Assembly (NCBI GenBank): GCA_001466705.2
Contig: LATX02000001.1
Location: forward strand, 806,001-870,000
DNA from: Moniliophthora roreri
Taxonomy: Eukaryota; Basidiomycota; Agaricomycetes; Agaricales; Marasmiaceae
Length of the DNA: 64,000 nt
Reading direction: 5' to 3'
The notes under the pieces were generated by a model. That model was not told the DNA's origin. It worked only from the letters and a program-made list of their open reading frames with translations, and searched no databases. This document shows positions 24,001-36,900 of the stretch, piece by piece. The stretch's first letter is position 1. Every line of letters starts with the position of its first letter. A program made the position numbers and the translations under genes.

Positions 24001-24215
24001 ACAAGAACTGGAATGAGGACCGCGAAGACGACCATCTGAGTGCTATGCGGGTCGAAATGCTCTTCTCTACTGACGAGAGACCGTTTGAGGTCAACATTCT
24101 GGTCGTTGGGATCGCGCAGTGCACGAAAAAAGTTGGGACCATGTTGTGTGGCGACAGATAGTAGAGTGTACAGTAACTTATTGGAATTTCGGCTGTTCGA
24201 AGAAGGCAAGACCAT
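21054..24215 (-). CDS. MAM3: MAM3/CNNM family membrane protein with CBS pair
   Basis: Multi-exon gene with the order: N-terminal leader, DUF21/CNNM four-helix membrane region (LIPVLVLLSGLFAGLTLGYM, LLLVTLLLANMIVNESLPVI), EIIPQSLFTRHGLYLGAKMA, then a CBS-domain pair (LKNICMTGHSRVPVYEEIDV and DKFQEGRSHMAIVSR), a long Ser/Arg-rich tail and KGARFKSSPLVDDRSG at the end. Yeast Mam3 is a vacuolar metal-homeostasis protein. Three points settle the model: a 23-base exon (23862-23884) restores LNVLSISGTPEQRKYAQK; a 50-base intron near 21290 joins YLLGKRQR to GSKGARF; and a 269-base intron (23630-23362) interrupts the IFAEII block. The start at 24215 is the methionine before LPSSNSRN; one further upstream at 24353 also exists. 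Confidence 0.85.
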
Positions 24216-25247
24216 TCGTGTGAGGGTTTGGAAAGAAGCCGGCAAACTTGAGGGTACGGTAACGAGCGTTGTAATACTATCCCCACGCACGGACCATGTC
24301 CTGATTTGGGTTGTGACAACGTTCCTCAAGGTCTCAATGAATAGGCTGCGCAACTCGACTTGAAGCTTTACTTAATTAATTTTCAGTTAGTTGGAAATGA
24401 GGAATCTACTATGAAGTGTAAAGATTCAGACCCAAGTTCAGGTCGTCTGGAGCTGTTATCGTACCAATTCCTTCACCCGTCATCATCTGTACGTTTAAGA
24501 TGACGTCTACCAAATTATTTCAACGTGACGAGCCCATTTTTCCAGATACCATTTTTATCTATCTGTGAACGAACAAGCGCCCAGGTCATATAGGCAGTGA
24601 CCGAGCAGCAGCCCACGTAGGATATACAGCTTGGATCGTGACCGGGGAAGTGGGAGCGGACAGTCTTTGTAAAAGGCCAGGTAAACATCGGCAGTATCTT
24701 TGCATCATTTGGCACTGAGGATGGCTGCTTGTAGATGAACCTTGGAGCACTAAATCAGGGGGCATGGTACAGGCATGCATCGCCATCAAAGTAGCTAGGC
24801 CTGTAACCGTCGCAGAGGGAGAGATGGTGCAAGTACAGCCTGCGGAGTAGATACGTGCTACAAGTTTGGTCAACTTGGTGTTCTTTCCTAGCAAACTGAG
24901 TGAATCGACGAACCTTGGTTTTACTGTCGCTCCCTTCAGTTTCGCAATATTTGCAATTGTCGGCATTTTCGGAAAAGATCCTGGCTGGAGTGCACCGTAA
25001 CCCAGTCAATTCTCGGAAAATTTGGAGTCAGCTTGCATTGATCTTCGAAGATGACCCCGTTGCATTGAGTGCCATACGCAGGCCCCGCAGATGATTCAAA
25101 GTAAGAAGGAAACAAGACCAATCAACATCGCGAGGGAGGATTGATGCAATGTGTAGCAACGGCACTTGTGTCCTCTCATTCATCTCACCGTCCTTATTCG
25201 CCGGCTCTACCATCACTTCCCCAACAGCTAAATAGGACAAATTCGCC
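24216..25247. other. Region between MAM3 and Sec3
   Basis: Roughly 1 kb containing the MAM3 promoter side, the candidate small gene, and the Sec3 promoter. Apart from these I see nothing definite. Confidence 0.45.
24515..24966 (-). CDS. Candidate small gene, model unresolved
   Basis: The minus strand here is open in two frames. From 24966 a frame starts MPTIANIAKLKGATV and a second frame reads APRFIYKQPSSVPNDAKILP, then FTWPFTKTVRSHFPGHDP and a hydrophobic YVGCCSVTAYMTWALV segment before a TAA at 24515. The second frame looks like a small membrane protein but I cannot join the two with standard splice sites, and I recognise no family. It lies between MAM3 and Sec3. Treat as a candidate only. 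Confidence 0.3.
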
Positions 25248-28200
25248 ATGACTGACCAACGTCAGAGAATCATCGATTCCGTGTTCTCTCGACGAAATGC
25301 TGCCGGTAACCTTGAAGAGATTTACATGGCCCATATCAAGATCTGGGAGGATGCAGAGAACGGAGGAAGGAAGCCACGATATATCTTACTCTCTCGTATG
25401 TCGCGCAATTATAGTTGAAGGCTCAACCTGATAATGAAATGCAGAGGCATCCAACGGCACTGGTTTCATTCACAAATCAAAACTTAACACGAACGGAACC
25501 TTCTCGGTAGGAAAGACATGGAGGCTGGCAGAACTACGTGGGGTACAAGTCGTTGGCGTATGTGTTTACTGGATAGTGACATTTCCGGTTTCTGACGGGT
25601 ATATTCAGCCTCAGACGTTCAACATATCGCTCGCAAGAACGTATAGATGGCAGACCGAAAATCAGCGGGATCAGGACAATTTCTTGAAAACTCTAATTCA
25701 GCTTTTTCATACTGTGACAGGGGGGTCAGCCCCGTTACGAGTGGAAGGAATGCCAAACGGCGAGAGCTCGCAACGTGCGTTACTACCTACCAGGCCCGAA
25801 CATCTACTGAATCTTCTGCATAGCTGGAAGGCAACGGATACAGAGTGACTACCTCAGAGCAAATAGGTCACCATCTCCGACCATAGTCCCAAATGGATCG
25901 CCTTCGAATGGCGTATCCGTCTCTCCGATGAGAGTCAGATCACGCCCACAAACACCTCAGAACGACAGAGAGGCCGATTTGCAGGACTTACCATCACCCC
26001 CGCCTATTCGAAATGGATTACCATCCCGACCAGCATCGCCTGCCATGTCAGCACGCAGTGGTCCGGCCTCTCGACCTCCGTTCAGGGAGCCCCCTTCTCG
26101 AACCAGACCATCTTCTCCTGCACAATCCCAAACTGGCATAGTGCAGTCACGACGTCCATCCAATGCATCTATTCAGCCCATTAATGGCACATCGATCCCC
26201 ACACGGCCAGCTCCGGTATCGCGAACAGGCACAGAGAACACGACAGTATCCTCCGTGTCACGCCAGTCCCAAGAAGAATCTTTACGGCCAGGAACGCCAC
26301 CTCGGTCTAAGCCTCCATCTCCTGCTCCATCTAATCGTTCACGGAAGCAAGCTGCTCGACCGCCACCGGCTATGCCGTCCGAGCCAACCCCTTCACGGCG
26401 TGAGCAACAAAATGCTCGAATATCATTCTTCGATCCTGCAAATCAGGCAGCGATCGATCGTCTCATTGCCGAACCTAATGAAGCGGAGGGTGAGGAGGAG
26501 AATGCTATCGCGACAATGGCAAGTGTAGAAGAGATGATCGAGGGTTATGAATGGGCCAGTGATGATGTGATTGGTAGGAAGACCGCCAGAGGAGCTGCTG
26601 ATCTCATCGAGGCGCGGTTATTAGATGAGTTGATGGCACTTGAAAAGGTTATTACTCGTGCTTCATCTCTCGTATCCGCTTCTGACGACAGAAACACATT
26701 TCAAGGCCAACATACATTCTTTCCTTGAATCAGATGATCGTGTCGGGCTGGTGCTGGAATATATGGACAAGGCAATAGCTGAGCTAGACAACATAGCTGG
26801 CCTCGTCTCTTCTTACAAGATTCACTTGAACGTGAGGTCGCACATGCTTCTACCGCTGTGGAATGATTCGAGTCCTGGACCGCTTTTCACAGGCCGTCAG
26901 CGACGATATTTCGTATATTCAATCTCAGAACCGGGGTCTGCAAGTGCAGACACAGAATCAACGTGCACTTCTGGGAGAGCTTGAGAACCTACTGGTGAGT
27001 CCAAAGAGCATCCTGTCGGGGAAGCATTACTCACCATGGCGTCTTTATTATAGCAAACGGTTCAAGTAGACAGAGAAGTCTTACTAACATTGACTCAGGA
27101 ATCGCTCGAAAAGTCTGCCAGTATACAGCGATTAGAAGAAGCTGCTGCTGGACTGTACAAGGCCATGCAAGCGGGACGAGAGACAGGTACGCTGCAGAAT
27201 GTGAATCGTTCGGTCACCCATTCACGGTCTCCAAATAGATATGGCCGCAACAATGGAACGCTTATCTGAGTACAGAACGCACAATTCCCAATTCTGCAAA
27301 CGAATATTCGACTTTTTGTCGATTATGTTCACTGCACAGGTAAGCACATATGATAGACATTGTGCATATACTAAGCTCCACTTTGGCGATACAGTCCAAA
27401 CTACTATTGGGTGATAACAATGGTCTGACGCCAGGATCTGCAAAAAGCAAGCCCACAATCCTGCTACACAAAGATTGGGAAGCCTATCTCGGTAGATATT
27501 CAGGTCTCATGCTTTACCTGAAGGAAATGGACGAAGGAGTATATGGGAAATTGTGTGCTGTAAGTGAATGGTATATATCAGCTTCCTTGGTTCTCATTGT
27601 AGGAATAGGCATACTTCTCTGCAGCAAGCGAGCTCCATGGAACACAGATCAAGGCATTGCTTTTCACTTATGCGAACTATATCAAGAAAGCCAATGAAGA
27701 TGCTCAAGAACAGAGTATGTACCTTCGTTTATACAGCATTATATATACTTAGCATATTACTTAGACTTGGCGGCGACACCGACACCAACTACAGGCAAGG
27801 CAACGCCAATGCGACGCGCTGGTACTATGATCCGCTCTCCCCTAGACGCTCGAAATAAGGACAAAGACAGAGGACCCGACGGCGACATGCGGGCTTCCGA
27901 GGTTTTCGGCCTGATACTAGAACAGATCGCTCCGTTAATCTACCAAGAGGACGAGTTCCTAACGGATTTCCTGCAAATCAATGACGCTGCGCTCACCTAC
28001 GCCGATTACATGAATTTGGACAATTACTTCCGGAGACAAGCAGCGCGAACCATTGGTCTTAGTTCGGCGACGATGAAGCTCATTCGAGGGGCTATGGATC
28101 TGATATTCGGATTCCTTCCTGCAGAGTTCAAGTCTTGGTTGGATACGGCGCTTGCAAAAGACAGCATGTAGGCATTTGACATACAATTCTGGTTGTCTTC

Positions 28201-29302
28201 GGCTGACATTTACCTTTAGGCAAATCGTGGGACTCATCGCCACCATTGAGCGGTTCACTGCCGAGAGCGAAGATAGGAATAACGACTTCCTGCTGAATGT
28301 TTTGAGCAAGCATCAAACACGTCTCAAGAGTTTGTTCGACAGACATATCGTATGTACTACCGAAATATCCGGAGAATCGTAGTATTAATTCTGATTTAGG
28401 CAGAACAAATACAACATGTCGAGCAAACTAAACTCACCAGCAAAAAGCGGAAAGGTGTCGTTCCGTTCGTCAAACGCTTCCCTGTGTATATTGGCCGAGT
28501 CGAGAGTCAGTTGATTGGCTGTGATGGTCTGGAAATCCGTATGAATGTCGATGCTGCATATGAGAAAATCGTCCAAGCCATGTTCGACTGTCTAAAGCAG
28601 ATGGCCAAAATGGATGGGGAGGGAGAGGATAAGGGACAACTCAATTACCACGTTATTCTCATTGGTGAGAACATCTACTCATTGTGTGCGTGGACTCGCT
28701 CACAGAAGACTTCTAGAAAACATGCACCACTTTGTGGCCGAAACGTCGCAAATGGACATAGGCTCGGTCGCAAGTTTCGTGCGGAAGGCAGAAGCGATTT
28801 ATGACGAGAATCTCACCGCATACGTCAAGATAGTTCTCCGTCGTCCCTTTTCCAAGTTGATTGTGAGTATGGATATCTGCATTGATCGCAAGCGCCTGAC
28901 TATATTATCTGTTAGGATTTCTTCGAAGGAGTTGAACGTCTGCTGAAGAATAGCCCCGCCAGCGAAGTTTCTACGAACAGCAGTTACAGTAAATCTGCCT
29001 TAAAGAAGGCGGTCAAAGAGTACAACGCGAAAGATGTTCGAAAACATGTCGATTCACTATTCAAACGCGTGGAGAAACATTTTACGGAGGCCTCAGAAAA
29101 AGCTACAACAGAAGAAAGCGGGGGTATTGCGCCTGGCACTGTTTTGGTCGGCGTGTGGAAAGGGTGCGAAGAGGAGCTGTTGAGGATCACGGAGTTATTC
29201 AACAAGAGGATTGCTCAGTGCTACGGGGATACGGGCGTTTCGCTAGAATACACCGTAGCAGATGTAGAGAGCGCATTCAAGCGGCATAGCATCGGGACTT
29301 GA
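25248..29302 (+). CDS. SEC3: Exocyst complex component Sec3
   Basis: About fifteen exons. The N-terminus (QRQRIIDSVFSRRNAAGNLE) opens the Sec3-type PH domain that in yeast binds PI(4,5)P2 and marks exocytosis sites. A long Pro/Ser-rich spacer follows, then helical segments (LEYMDKAIAELDNIAGLVSS, LSEYRTHNSQFCKRIFDFLS) and the C-terminal Sec3 domain (RKGVVPFVKRFPVYIGRVES, GKATPMRRAGTMIRSPLD, KGCEEELLRITELFNKR). A stop after KATDTE is avoided by a 49-base intron (25771-25819) that joins SSQ to PGRQRIQSDYLRANRSPSP. The exon after ALEK similarly skips to ANIHSFLESDD. The protein belongs to the exocyst, which tethers secretory vesicles at the growing hyphal tip. Confidence 0.92.
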
Positions 29303-29405
29303 TTGAACGTTGGAATGTTATTATTTGATGTAACTAAAGCGTACATGTAATGCTAAATATAGATAATCCGTGACGATGACCTCCCCAAAATAGGACGTTG
29401 CAACT

Positions 29406-30539
29406 TCAACTGGCGTTATTTCCATGATTGGTGTCATCTTCGCCAACGATGAGATTCTCGACGACCTCTTCATCCTCCAGCACGGTTTTTCCAACCTTCC
29501 CCTCTTCCCCAGATTCGTGTAGTTCTGCTTCCCAATCCTCCGGTATTTGAGGTCTAAGGAATTCGGCAACATGCTCCTGTATCAGCATACCTAGATACTT
29601 CGTTACTCCCAATAATAGGCTAAAGAAGTCGAGATCAGTACCTAGTGCCATTAGAGCTGACCCATTCATAGTCTTGTACATGTCCACCATAATGTTCCTC
29701 TGCCTCTCCACCCCTCTTCTCCTCTTCCCCCTTATCCCGGCTTCCTCCCTGTGTTCCCTCTGCAATTTGGTGGTTCCGTCACTTCCATTACTTTCATCTG
29801 ATGACGAAAACTCAGGATCGTCTTCGTTGACCTCGTCGACACCGTCCTCCCTATCGTCAGGAGCACCTTTAGATAGAGGACGAGGATATCGCCGCCGGAG
29901 TTTTGCAAGACGTCTCTCTTTCCGCTCCTTTCGATAATCCTTTGACAAGTTGAGTAGTTGACCGCGTTCATGATAGTATTTGCTCGTCATGTAGTGTATG
30001 CATTTCAGGAGATCCTAAGAGGCACACATTCAGAATGATCCAACGACAGAGAATGCAGAAATACTTGCGGAAGACGGAGGTGGTAGGAGTGAGGGACCAG
30101 ATGATAGCAGACATTCAGGTGTACTGGTCTGAGGTATCGGTGTACTAGAGAAGCGTTCGTATGTTGATGAAGGTGCAATGTACCCAAAATCGTTGTCAAA
30201 CTTTCGCTTCTTCCTGGCGCGCTTGGTTCTTAACCCACGCTCCTCGTCGCCGTCCGAGTCAGACATCCTCTCCTTTCCTTTGCCACCAAAGGCCTCATCG
30301 TCACTCGTGGACACACCGACAGACTGCTCGCGTTCCTGCTCCCGGCCATGTAATGTCCTATAGCGTGTCACCCTTCCCAGTCCTCCTGCATCTCTAGCTA
30401 TCCAATTACCTCTCGAGTCGCGGACAGTAAGTCGAGAAAATCTCAACTTTCGGTTTCGTTCGCTTTGTTGGACTCGTGCACTATCAGCATGAAGCCGAAG
30501 ACTAGTAAGGTCGTAAACGGTGCTTTGCCGCCCGGACAT
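29406..30539 (-). CDS. Unplaced nuclear-type protein, possibly Rrn9-like
   Basis: Two main exons. The first starts MSGRQSTVYDLTSLRLHADS and is full of Ser, Arg and Lys, with a basic RTKRARKKRKF nuclear-localisation-like stretch. The second has DLLKCIHYMTSKYYHERGQL, a basic RKERKERRLAKLRRRY segment, an acidic region, then MNGSALMALG and LGMLIQEHVAEFLRPQ and an acidic tail. The layout is like a chromatin or Pol I factor; the DLLK-HYMTSKYY stretch brings Rrn9 of the Pol I upstream activation factor to mind, but I could not confirm it. Head-to-head with TTC27, with 129 bases between the starts. Confidence 0.5.
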
Positions 30540-30668
30540 TGCGAAGGACTTGGGAAGAAAGAAGAAACTGCCTGCCGTTACTTGATCGATAACTCCACGT
30601 GACCCTATTATCAAGCGGTCGAAAAAAAAAAAAAAGCTGAGAGCATTAGCTTGTCAACCATTGTAGGA
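30540..30668. promoter_or_regulatory. Short divergent promoter with A13 run
   Basis: Only about 129 bases separate two start codons facing away from each other. A run of 13 A (30623-30635) lies in the middle, the kind of rigid poly(dA:dT) tract that keeps nucleosomes away from shared promoters. Confidence 0.6.
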
Positions 30669-33508
30669 ATGGACAAGTGTGTCCCAGTAGAGAAATGTTT
30701 GCTTTCTGGAAGATGGGACGTACACGACCCTGCCGAATCTCCCGCGACAAACATGGCCAAAACAATCGTTTGCGGCAGCTTCCGAGAGGCACTCACATCT
30801 TCCTACGCCCGGCAATTGTTTCGTTCCTCCTCGCCCATAGACCTTCACAATGGCATCAAGTCATTTTTTGATCCCACGACATCTCTGACGGAAGACGAAG
30901 TAGAATCAGAATTAATCAGGCTCAACCTCGCCATAGCCTGCCTGCATGCATTTGTTCAGGCTAATTGGACCGGTCCCGATCTCGACGTAAAACCCTTGGA
31001 TACTCTTTCTGACCTCCCTACATCGACGACGGAAGATACCCTGAATCAACAGGCAGTTTCCGAACTTGCTTATGGCGGTGAACCCGCTTATCATCTTACC
31101 CGCGTCGCTACCTTCCTTCGACTCGCTCGAATCCTTCTAGATGTACCCTACAAGCACTGTCAATCCGTTGTCTGGTGGCGCTTGAGGACTCACCTAGTAC
31201 ACCAACAGGTTCTTGATGAACCAGCCTCTCTTCCGGAGGACGTTCTCGAGTCGATCGAGCAATGGCAAGGCCCATTCCTAGCCGAAAGTGCCGAGCTGGC
31301 TGGGAGGGCGTTACTGGAGCGTGGATTACTCTATCATACATTCAGGCAGGATAGAGTAGCCGCTGAGTGTTTTGTCAATGCCAGCCGCGCTACCGGCCTT
31401 GAATATGAGCTAACAGGTGCTTTGGGGAAGCGTACAAAGTTTCAACATAACGATCTCAGCCAGCTTGTACTTCTAGCGGAGAGTCATCTACCCGACGACC
31501 ACAACAGTGGCAGTACCACATCATTCCCGGTCGAAAATGATTCTCAGCCCGTTGTTCCCGAGACATTGGCGTTGAACGATGACACCCTCCTCGAACAGAC
31601 AGAATTTACCTCTTCCGCCGCCGGAGACTCGCCGCGCAGTAACCGTATGAAACATCTCGATCCTTCACACCAACCACCTCTTCATCCCCTCGACCAGTGC
31701 ATCCTCCTCTCTCTCTGCCTAAATGTCAAAAATACTTCTCCGTTGCACGGTCTAACCAACGAGCAGATGGCGCCGTACATATCGCGCGTCATCTCACATC
31801 CAAGAAACTGGACAATTCACACCATGGCGCTGCTCTTGCGTTCGCGCCTTGAATCCACGCGAACTCGTACCGTCGAGCGCTCCACATTACAGCTTCAGGC
31901 TCTAGTTGACCAAATGCCCACCACGACGGAAACCGATGGCGCGAACTCAGCACCTCTTTCCGAGCGACTGCGGTACTTCCACGCCATATCTCTACCAACG
32001 CGTTGGGAAATGGAGCGCGAATTAGCAGAACGATACATCAGCCTCGGTGTAGTCAAATCTGCTATGGAGATCTTCGAACGGCTTGAGATGTGGGAGGAAG
32101 TCGTGAAATGCCATGTTTCACTTGAACGACCGGATCGAGGCCTGGCCATCGTGCAGGAACTGCTGGAGGGTAGCAAAATCGAGGCAGAGACCGTCCTTTC
32201 ACGAGGAAAAACGGGGACCGAAGATCCAGCTAAGAGACGGCGGGTCCTTGATGCGGCTCGTGAAGCCAAGTTGTGGTGTCTGCTTGGTGATCTTCAACCA
32301 GAAAAGGCTGCTGAGCACTACAACCATGGCTGGCAAGTATCGAACCATACGTCGGGGCGTGCGATGCGCTCATTAGGCGGATATCATTTTGCGAGGCATG
32401 AGTACGAAGAAGCAAAGGAGTGTCTGAAGATGGCAGTCAAAATAAACCCGCTGTTGTCCCGCTCGTGGTTTATTTTGGGTTGTGCGTGCATGAGATTGGA
32501 GGATTGGGAGGGCGCTAAAGAAGCATTCGGAAGATGCGTCGCGATTGACGAAGAGGACGGTGAGAGTTGGAGTAATTTGGCGAGCATTTACCTTCGTCTG
32601 GAAGACAACAAGGTCAGCATTTAGTTCCCTACTGTTGCTTGATCTCCTTAATCTTGTGATCTCATTAGGTTACTCAGGATCCGAGCCAGGATTCTCATAT
32701 GACACCACAAGAGGTCAACGAGAATTCACTTAGCACAGCGATGAAGTCCGTCCCACATTCGAATAAACTCCTCGCCTTCCGCGCTCTCAAGCAAGGTCTC
32801 AAGCACAGCTACGAAAATTGGCGTATGTGGTCGAATTACATGGTTATCGCTGTTGACGTTGGGGAACTAGCTGAAGCTTGTCGAGCCCTTGGTCGTATTA
32901 TCCAGTTGACCAGCAATAAGAGCATCCCAGTTGTGGACGAGGATGTACTTGATCGATTGGTCAATGCTATTACACGTGCTCCTTCTGACCCCGAGGCAGC
33001 TGCTAGTACCTCTACTGTTTCTTCTGGGGAGTCAAAGCCAGCCATAAACCCCAATGAGGGTCACGGTCTGCTTCCACGTGTTTTGGATTTATTTGAGAGG
33101 TCAATACTTCCACACGTCTCGTCTGCTAGAGTTTACCGGGCTTATGCCCGGTTGATGACTTGGCAGTCAAGATGGGATGATGCATTGAAGGCCTGGATGG
33201 ATGCATACAGGGAAAGCACGGCGGGTCGGATTGTTAGAGGGGAGGCAGATGATCTTCTCCTCGGGGAGACGAGTCTGGGCGAAGCGGCTGCCTGGAAAGA
33301 AGCAGTCAGTGAAGTGGAAGAGATTGTCGACGTACTGAGGAATTTGGGACCTAGGATAGAAGGTGGCTCCAGCAAGAAGTGGCGACTTCAAGCCAGAAGT
33401 CTCGTGAAGAGCTTCATGTCGAGAACAAGGGATAACTTTGAGGATGTTCCTGATTGGGAAAGGTTGGAGACTACTTTGGAAGAGTTGAAGCAGGACACAT
33501 ACGAGTAG
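30669..33508 (+). CDS. TPR protein TTC27/Emw1-like
   Basis: Two exons (30669-32612 and 32669-33508, intron about 56 bases). The start is the ATG at 30669 (MDKCVPVEKCLL). The protein is about 930 aa, similar to yeast Emw1 and human TTC27. Blocks such as YHLTRVATFLRLARILLDV and QSVVWWRLRTHLVHQQVLDE suit the N-terminal half, and TPR-like repeats lie near FARHEYEEAKECLKMAVKIN, SWFILGCACMRLEDWEGAKE and the following exon (LLAFRALKQGLKHSYENWRM). Emw1 is essential and is needed for cell-wall integrity in yeast. Exon junction (DNK to VTQDPSQDS) is in frame. Confidence 0.85.
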
Positions 33509-33916
33509 GCGGGAAATTATATGTCGCTATTTTTAAGTTAGAGCTTGCAAGTCTCTGGAATTACTTGACATTCATTGAGATTTATACTACAGATATATAT
33601 GAAAGGAGTGTTCGCTGCTCTTTTGAGGGGTAACCATCAAGTATTACACCAAGTAAGTCATGCCTCGTACTCGGTGTGAGTAGGGGGTGAGTCATAGGAG
33701 AATCTTCACAAAAATAGGAGGATCGTGAAGAGAATGAATGAAGGAATAGGTCAAAAATCAAAATACAGTAGTTCACAAGTCGAAATAGAAACACAAAATA
33801 CGAGCGAAATCGTACAAAAAAGCAGAAAAGGCGTGTCAGGCCCCACCTTTCAGAGCTTCGGGTTGTGTACTCAAATATCCAACCATTCTATCTGCGGCTC
33901 AATCCGTAAACCACGA
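33509..33916. other. Convergent intergenic region
   Basis: About 400 bases between TTC27 and CSC1 3' ends. AT-rich; open frames here lack features. Confidence 0.5.
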
Positions 33917-36900
33917 TTATTTCTTCGGGGCCTCTTCTTCGACTTGATGTTCGAGGACGTCGGCCTTTCCCTTCTCGTTCATGACACCCTCAAGCGTCAT
34001 TCTAACTCCAAATCCACTTTCCCGACTCTCAAGCTCGTAAATTCCCAACACGGCATCGACTCCCTTCTCCCGGCATCCCCGAACCTCTTCTTCACCCAGA
34101 CCAAGCTGATCAACAGGAATCCAAATGGGTTGCTGTGGACGCGAAAGAGCGGGGTGCGCAAAACCATAGGAAGCCTCAGCAGGTTGGTTGTTCATTGGTC
34201 TGCTTAGATCCGCGGCGGCAGACTTCCTACCAGGGGTTGATTCTTCGGAAGTTGAGGGCTTGCCGGTTTTGAGTGGTACATCATCGGAAGTGGCGATAGC
34301 GTTGCCATCCGTTGAAGGGCCGCGTGTATCCACCGATGGAGGACCTCTCTGACGACGTTCCATCTCGATAGAATCAATCTTCTTGCTGTCTGAGGATTCC
34401 TCAGCATGCGAATTGGATCTTGGTAAATTCAGTTAGCTTGAAGGTGACCACAGTGATTTCAAGTTGGAGACTCACCGAGAAGAAGGTGTGAGAGGTTCAT
34501 CGTCGTCTTCGGGTGAGACATACATCTTCTCAACCAAAGTTAACGGCAGGGCGTGAATTAACGGGCCGTATGAATTATTCATGAGGATGTGGAAGAAAGC
34601 CTATCGAAACGCGCATCAGCATGTAGAAAGAAGGGTGTGTATGAAAACGAACCGTGAAAATGATCAACGCCACTGTCAATGCACCTTGGGGCACCGCACT
34701 AGGATCTCCGTTCTCATCCCGAGCCAGGAAAAATAGAGCTGCCAAACAGATCTAAAAAGTACAGTTCAGGATAACTTCTGTCGACGGAGGAGCCTGTTGC
34801 TTGCCTGCTGCACATACATTCCCACAAACAAGTGCTGAATCGCCTTGGGGAAGAACAAACCGCCCGTGTCGGTGGAGATGTCTTGTTGATATGCGTAAAG
34901 GAAAAGGTATTTATACATTAGATAGAAGGCGAAGAATGTGAAGCAGGCGAGTCCATTGATGATGGGGGAGATGACGGAGTAGCCGAGAGCTGATTAAGAA
35001 CATTAGACGCTGTGAATTCCACAGTACCCTGAAACACACCAATGACGCTCAGCAAAGTAATTCCCGGCCAGAGCGTGCCCCAGGCAACACTCCTCATCAC
35101 ATACTTGATGCCATAGACCGCACTAGTCATTCACTTTGGGTCAGTAACCGTACCAAGGCGAAAAGAACAAGCATACCGAGGGGTACTTCCCAGAATGAAG
35201 AGCTTCACATAGTAGATGACCAAGGGTACAATCTGCAAGAATCCACCTGCTGTTCCGGAAAGTCCTTGAAGAATGACATAGCTGAATATGTGGCATTAGC
35301 TCTGCCCGTGATAGGGGACTTTGAAGTACCTACGTCAAGAAGAAGTTGCTGGCTTTGGGTAAGTTCATTGCAAGTAAATTGGGTATTTTCGTGGTGTCCT
35401 GTGAAAGGTCCTTCAGGGACGATATAATACCAGATGCCAGAGTCACGATGAGGAAGCCGTGCTTTCCAAAGAATTAGGGCCAGTTACCAGCCTGGGTGAT
35501 TGATTATATACTCACTATCACTTGGAAAATGAAGAAGCGAGTCATCAGACTCAATTCCACTCCACTCCTCTTGGGTATGCCTTCGAATTTGGCCAGGAGC
35601 CGTAGCACAATGGGAAGAAGCATCATCAAAATCTATAATAGTATTCAGCGTCTGCACCACGTTATTTTATGCTCAACGATAACCCACCGCCAATAACACG
35701 GGAGGCAAGATTCCGCTGATGATACCCTTCACAACGTCAGGTAGAGTGCAGATCCAGTTTAACCACGAGAATCTTTCGCAGACAGCATTGATGTTTGACA
35801 GAGAACCAACAAATGCAACTGGGACCATCGTTAGCGTCGCGTGGTTTCGACAAGGGTTTGCTCACCAGGTGTAGCCCAAAGAACAATCAAGCCAATCGTC
35901 GCAGCCCAACTAATTACCGATCTGACTTTCATCTCGTATGGGTTAAGCCCTAGGTTCGACCAGATGACATCGGTGGGCGAAAGAGCCAAATGTTTGCCGG
36001 CTGTGTGAGTGAGTGAGAGTCTATTCTCGAACACAAAAAACTTTCCACTCACTCATACGATAAGGCTCATGATGCACCAATGCCTGAGCAGCGAGGTGAG
36101 CAGCTACCTGTTTGTTGAACGTGATAAAGGCGCTACTGAGAGGCGGATAAGGTTCCGTTCCCTCTTTGGGTTCGGCGGCAGCTTCCTCCCTTACTTCCTC
36201 GGAAGGACGTGCTTGCTCACCCTCGGCGGAAGGCCTTGCTTCTTTGCGGGTCTTGCGGCGCAGAACTTTACCGCCAACCTTTTCGCCTACGGCACCGACT
36301 TTTCCAGCAACAGCAATGAAACCTCCCTGGCCACCGAAGTCGTCCTCAGAGCCTGAATCATCTTCGAAATGAAACGATTCCGTGCGTTCACGCCTCCTGC
36401 GAGTCCGACGATACCCAGGTACCTTGCTCCTTTCAGTTTCTAACAACTCTGTGCACACCCGAATCTCGTCTCTGCACCACTCAATTGTGTCAACCTTTTC
36501 ACCAAAGAGGCCGAGGAAACCAAGTTTGTGAGTAGGGCGTTGTTCCTTCGGGACTTCCGCGTAAGAAACGTTGGCTTCAGGGTCTGTCATCACATCAGTG
36601 ACAGGCGGATTAGAGTTAGGTTTAAGTTACGAACGTACCAGTCCCACCCTTTTTGTTCTTCTTCTCAGCGGCGAGCTTGTTTTTTGCAGCAATCGAGAGA
36701 AGTTTGGTCTCAGCAGATTCGAGCTTCTTCTCGGCGGCCTGACGGCGCTCGTAGATCTCGGGCAAATTTTTGAGATCACTGTGAATATGTCAGCGCTCGA
36801 TTCCGTAAAAAGGAATTCTGGAGATAACGAGGCGAACAGAAGACATGACAGAAGCGAAGAGTGGCAGACGAATGATGTAGTATGTAGGTGGTGCAAGTGT

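Noticed and set aside
25771..25850. Apparent stop in Sec3 after KATDTE
   Set aside because: A 49-base intron (GTGCGT to CATAG) restores NGESSQ to PGRQRIQSDYLRANRSPSP.
30651..30668. Earlier TTG start for TTC27
   Set aside because: The ATG at 30669 gives a normal protein start; TTG initiation is not needed.
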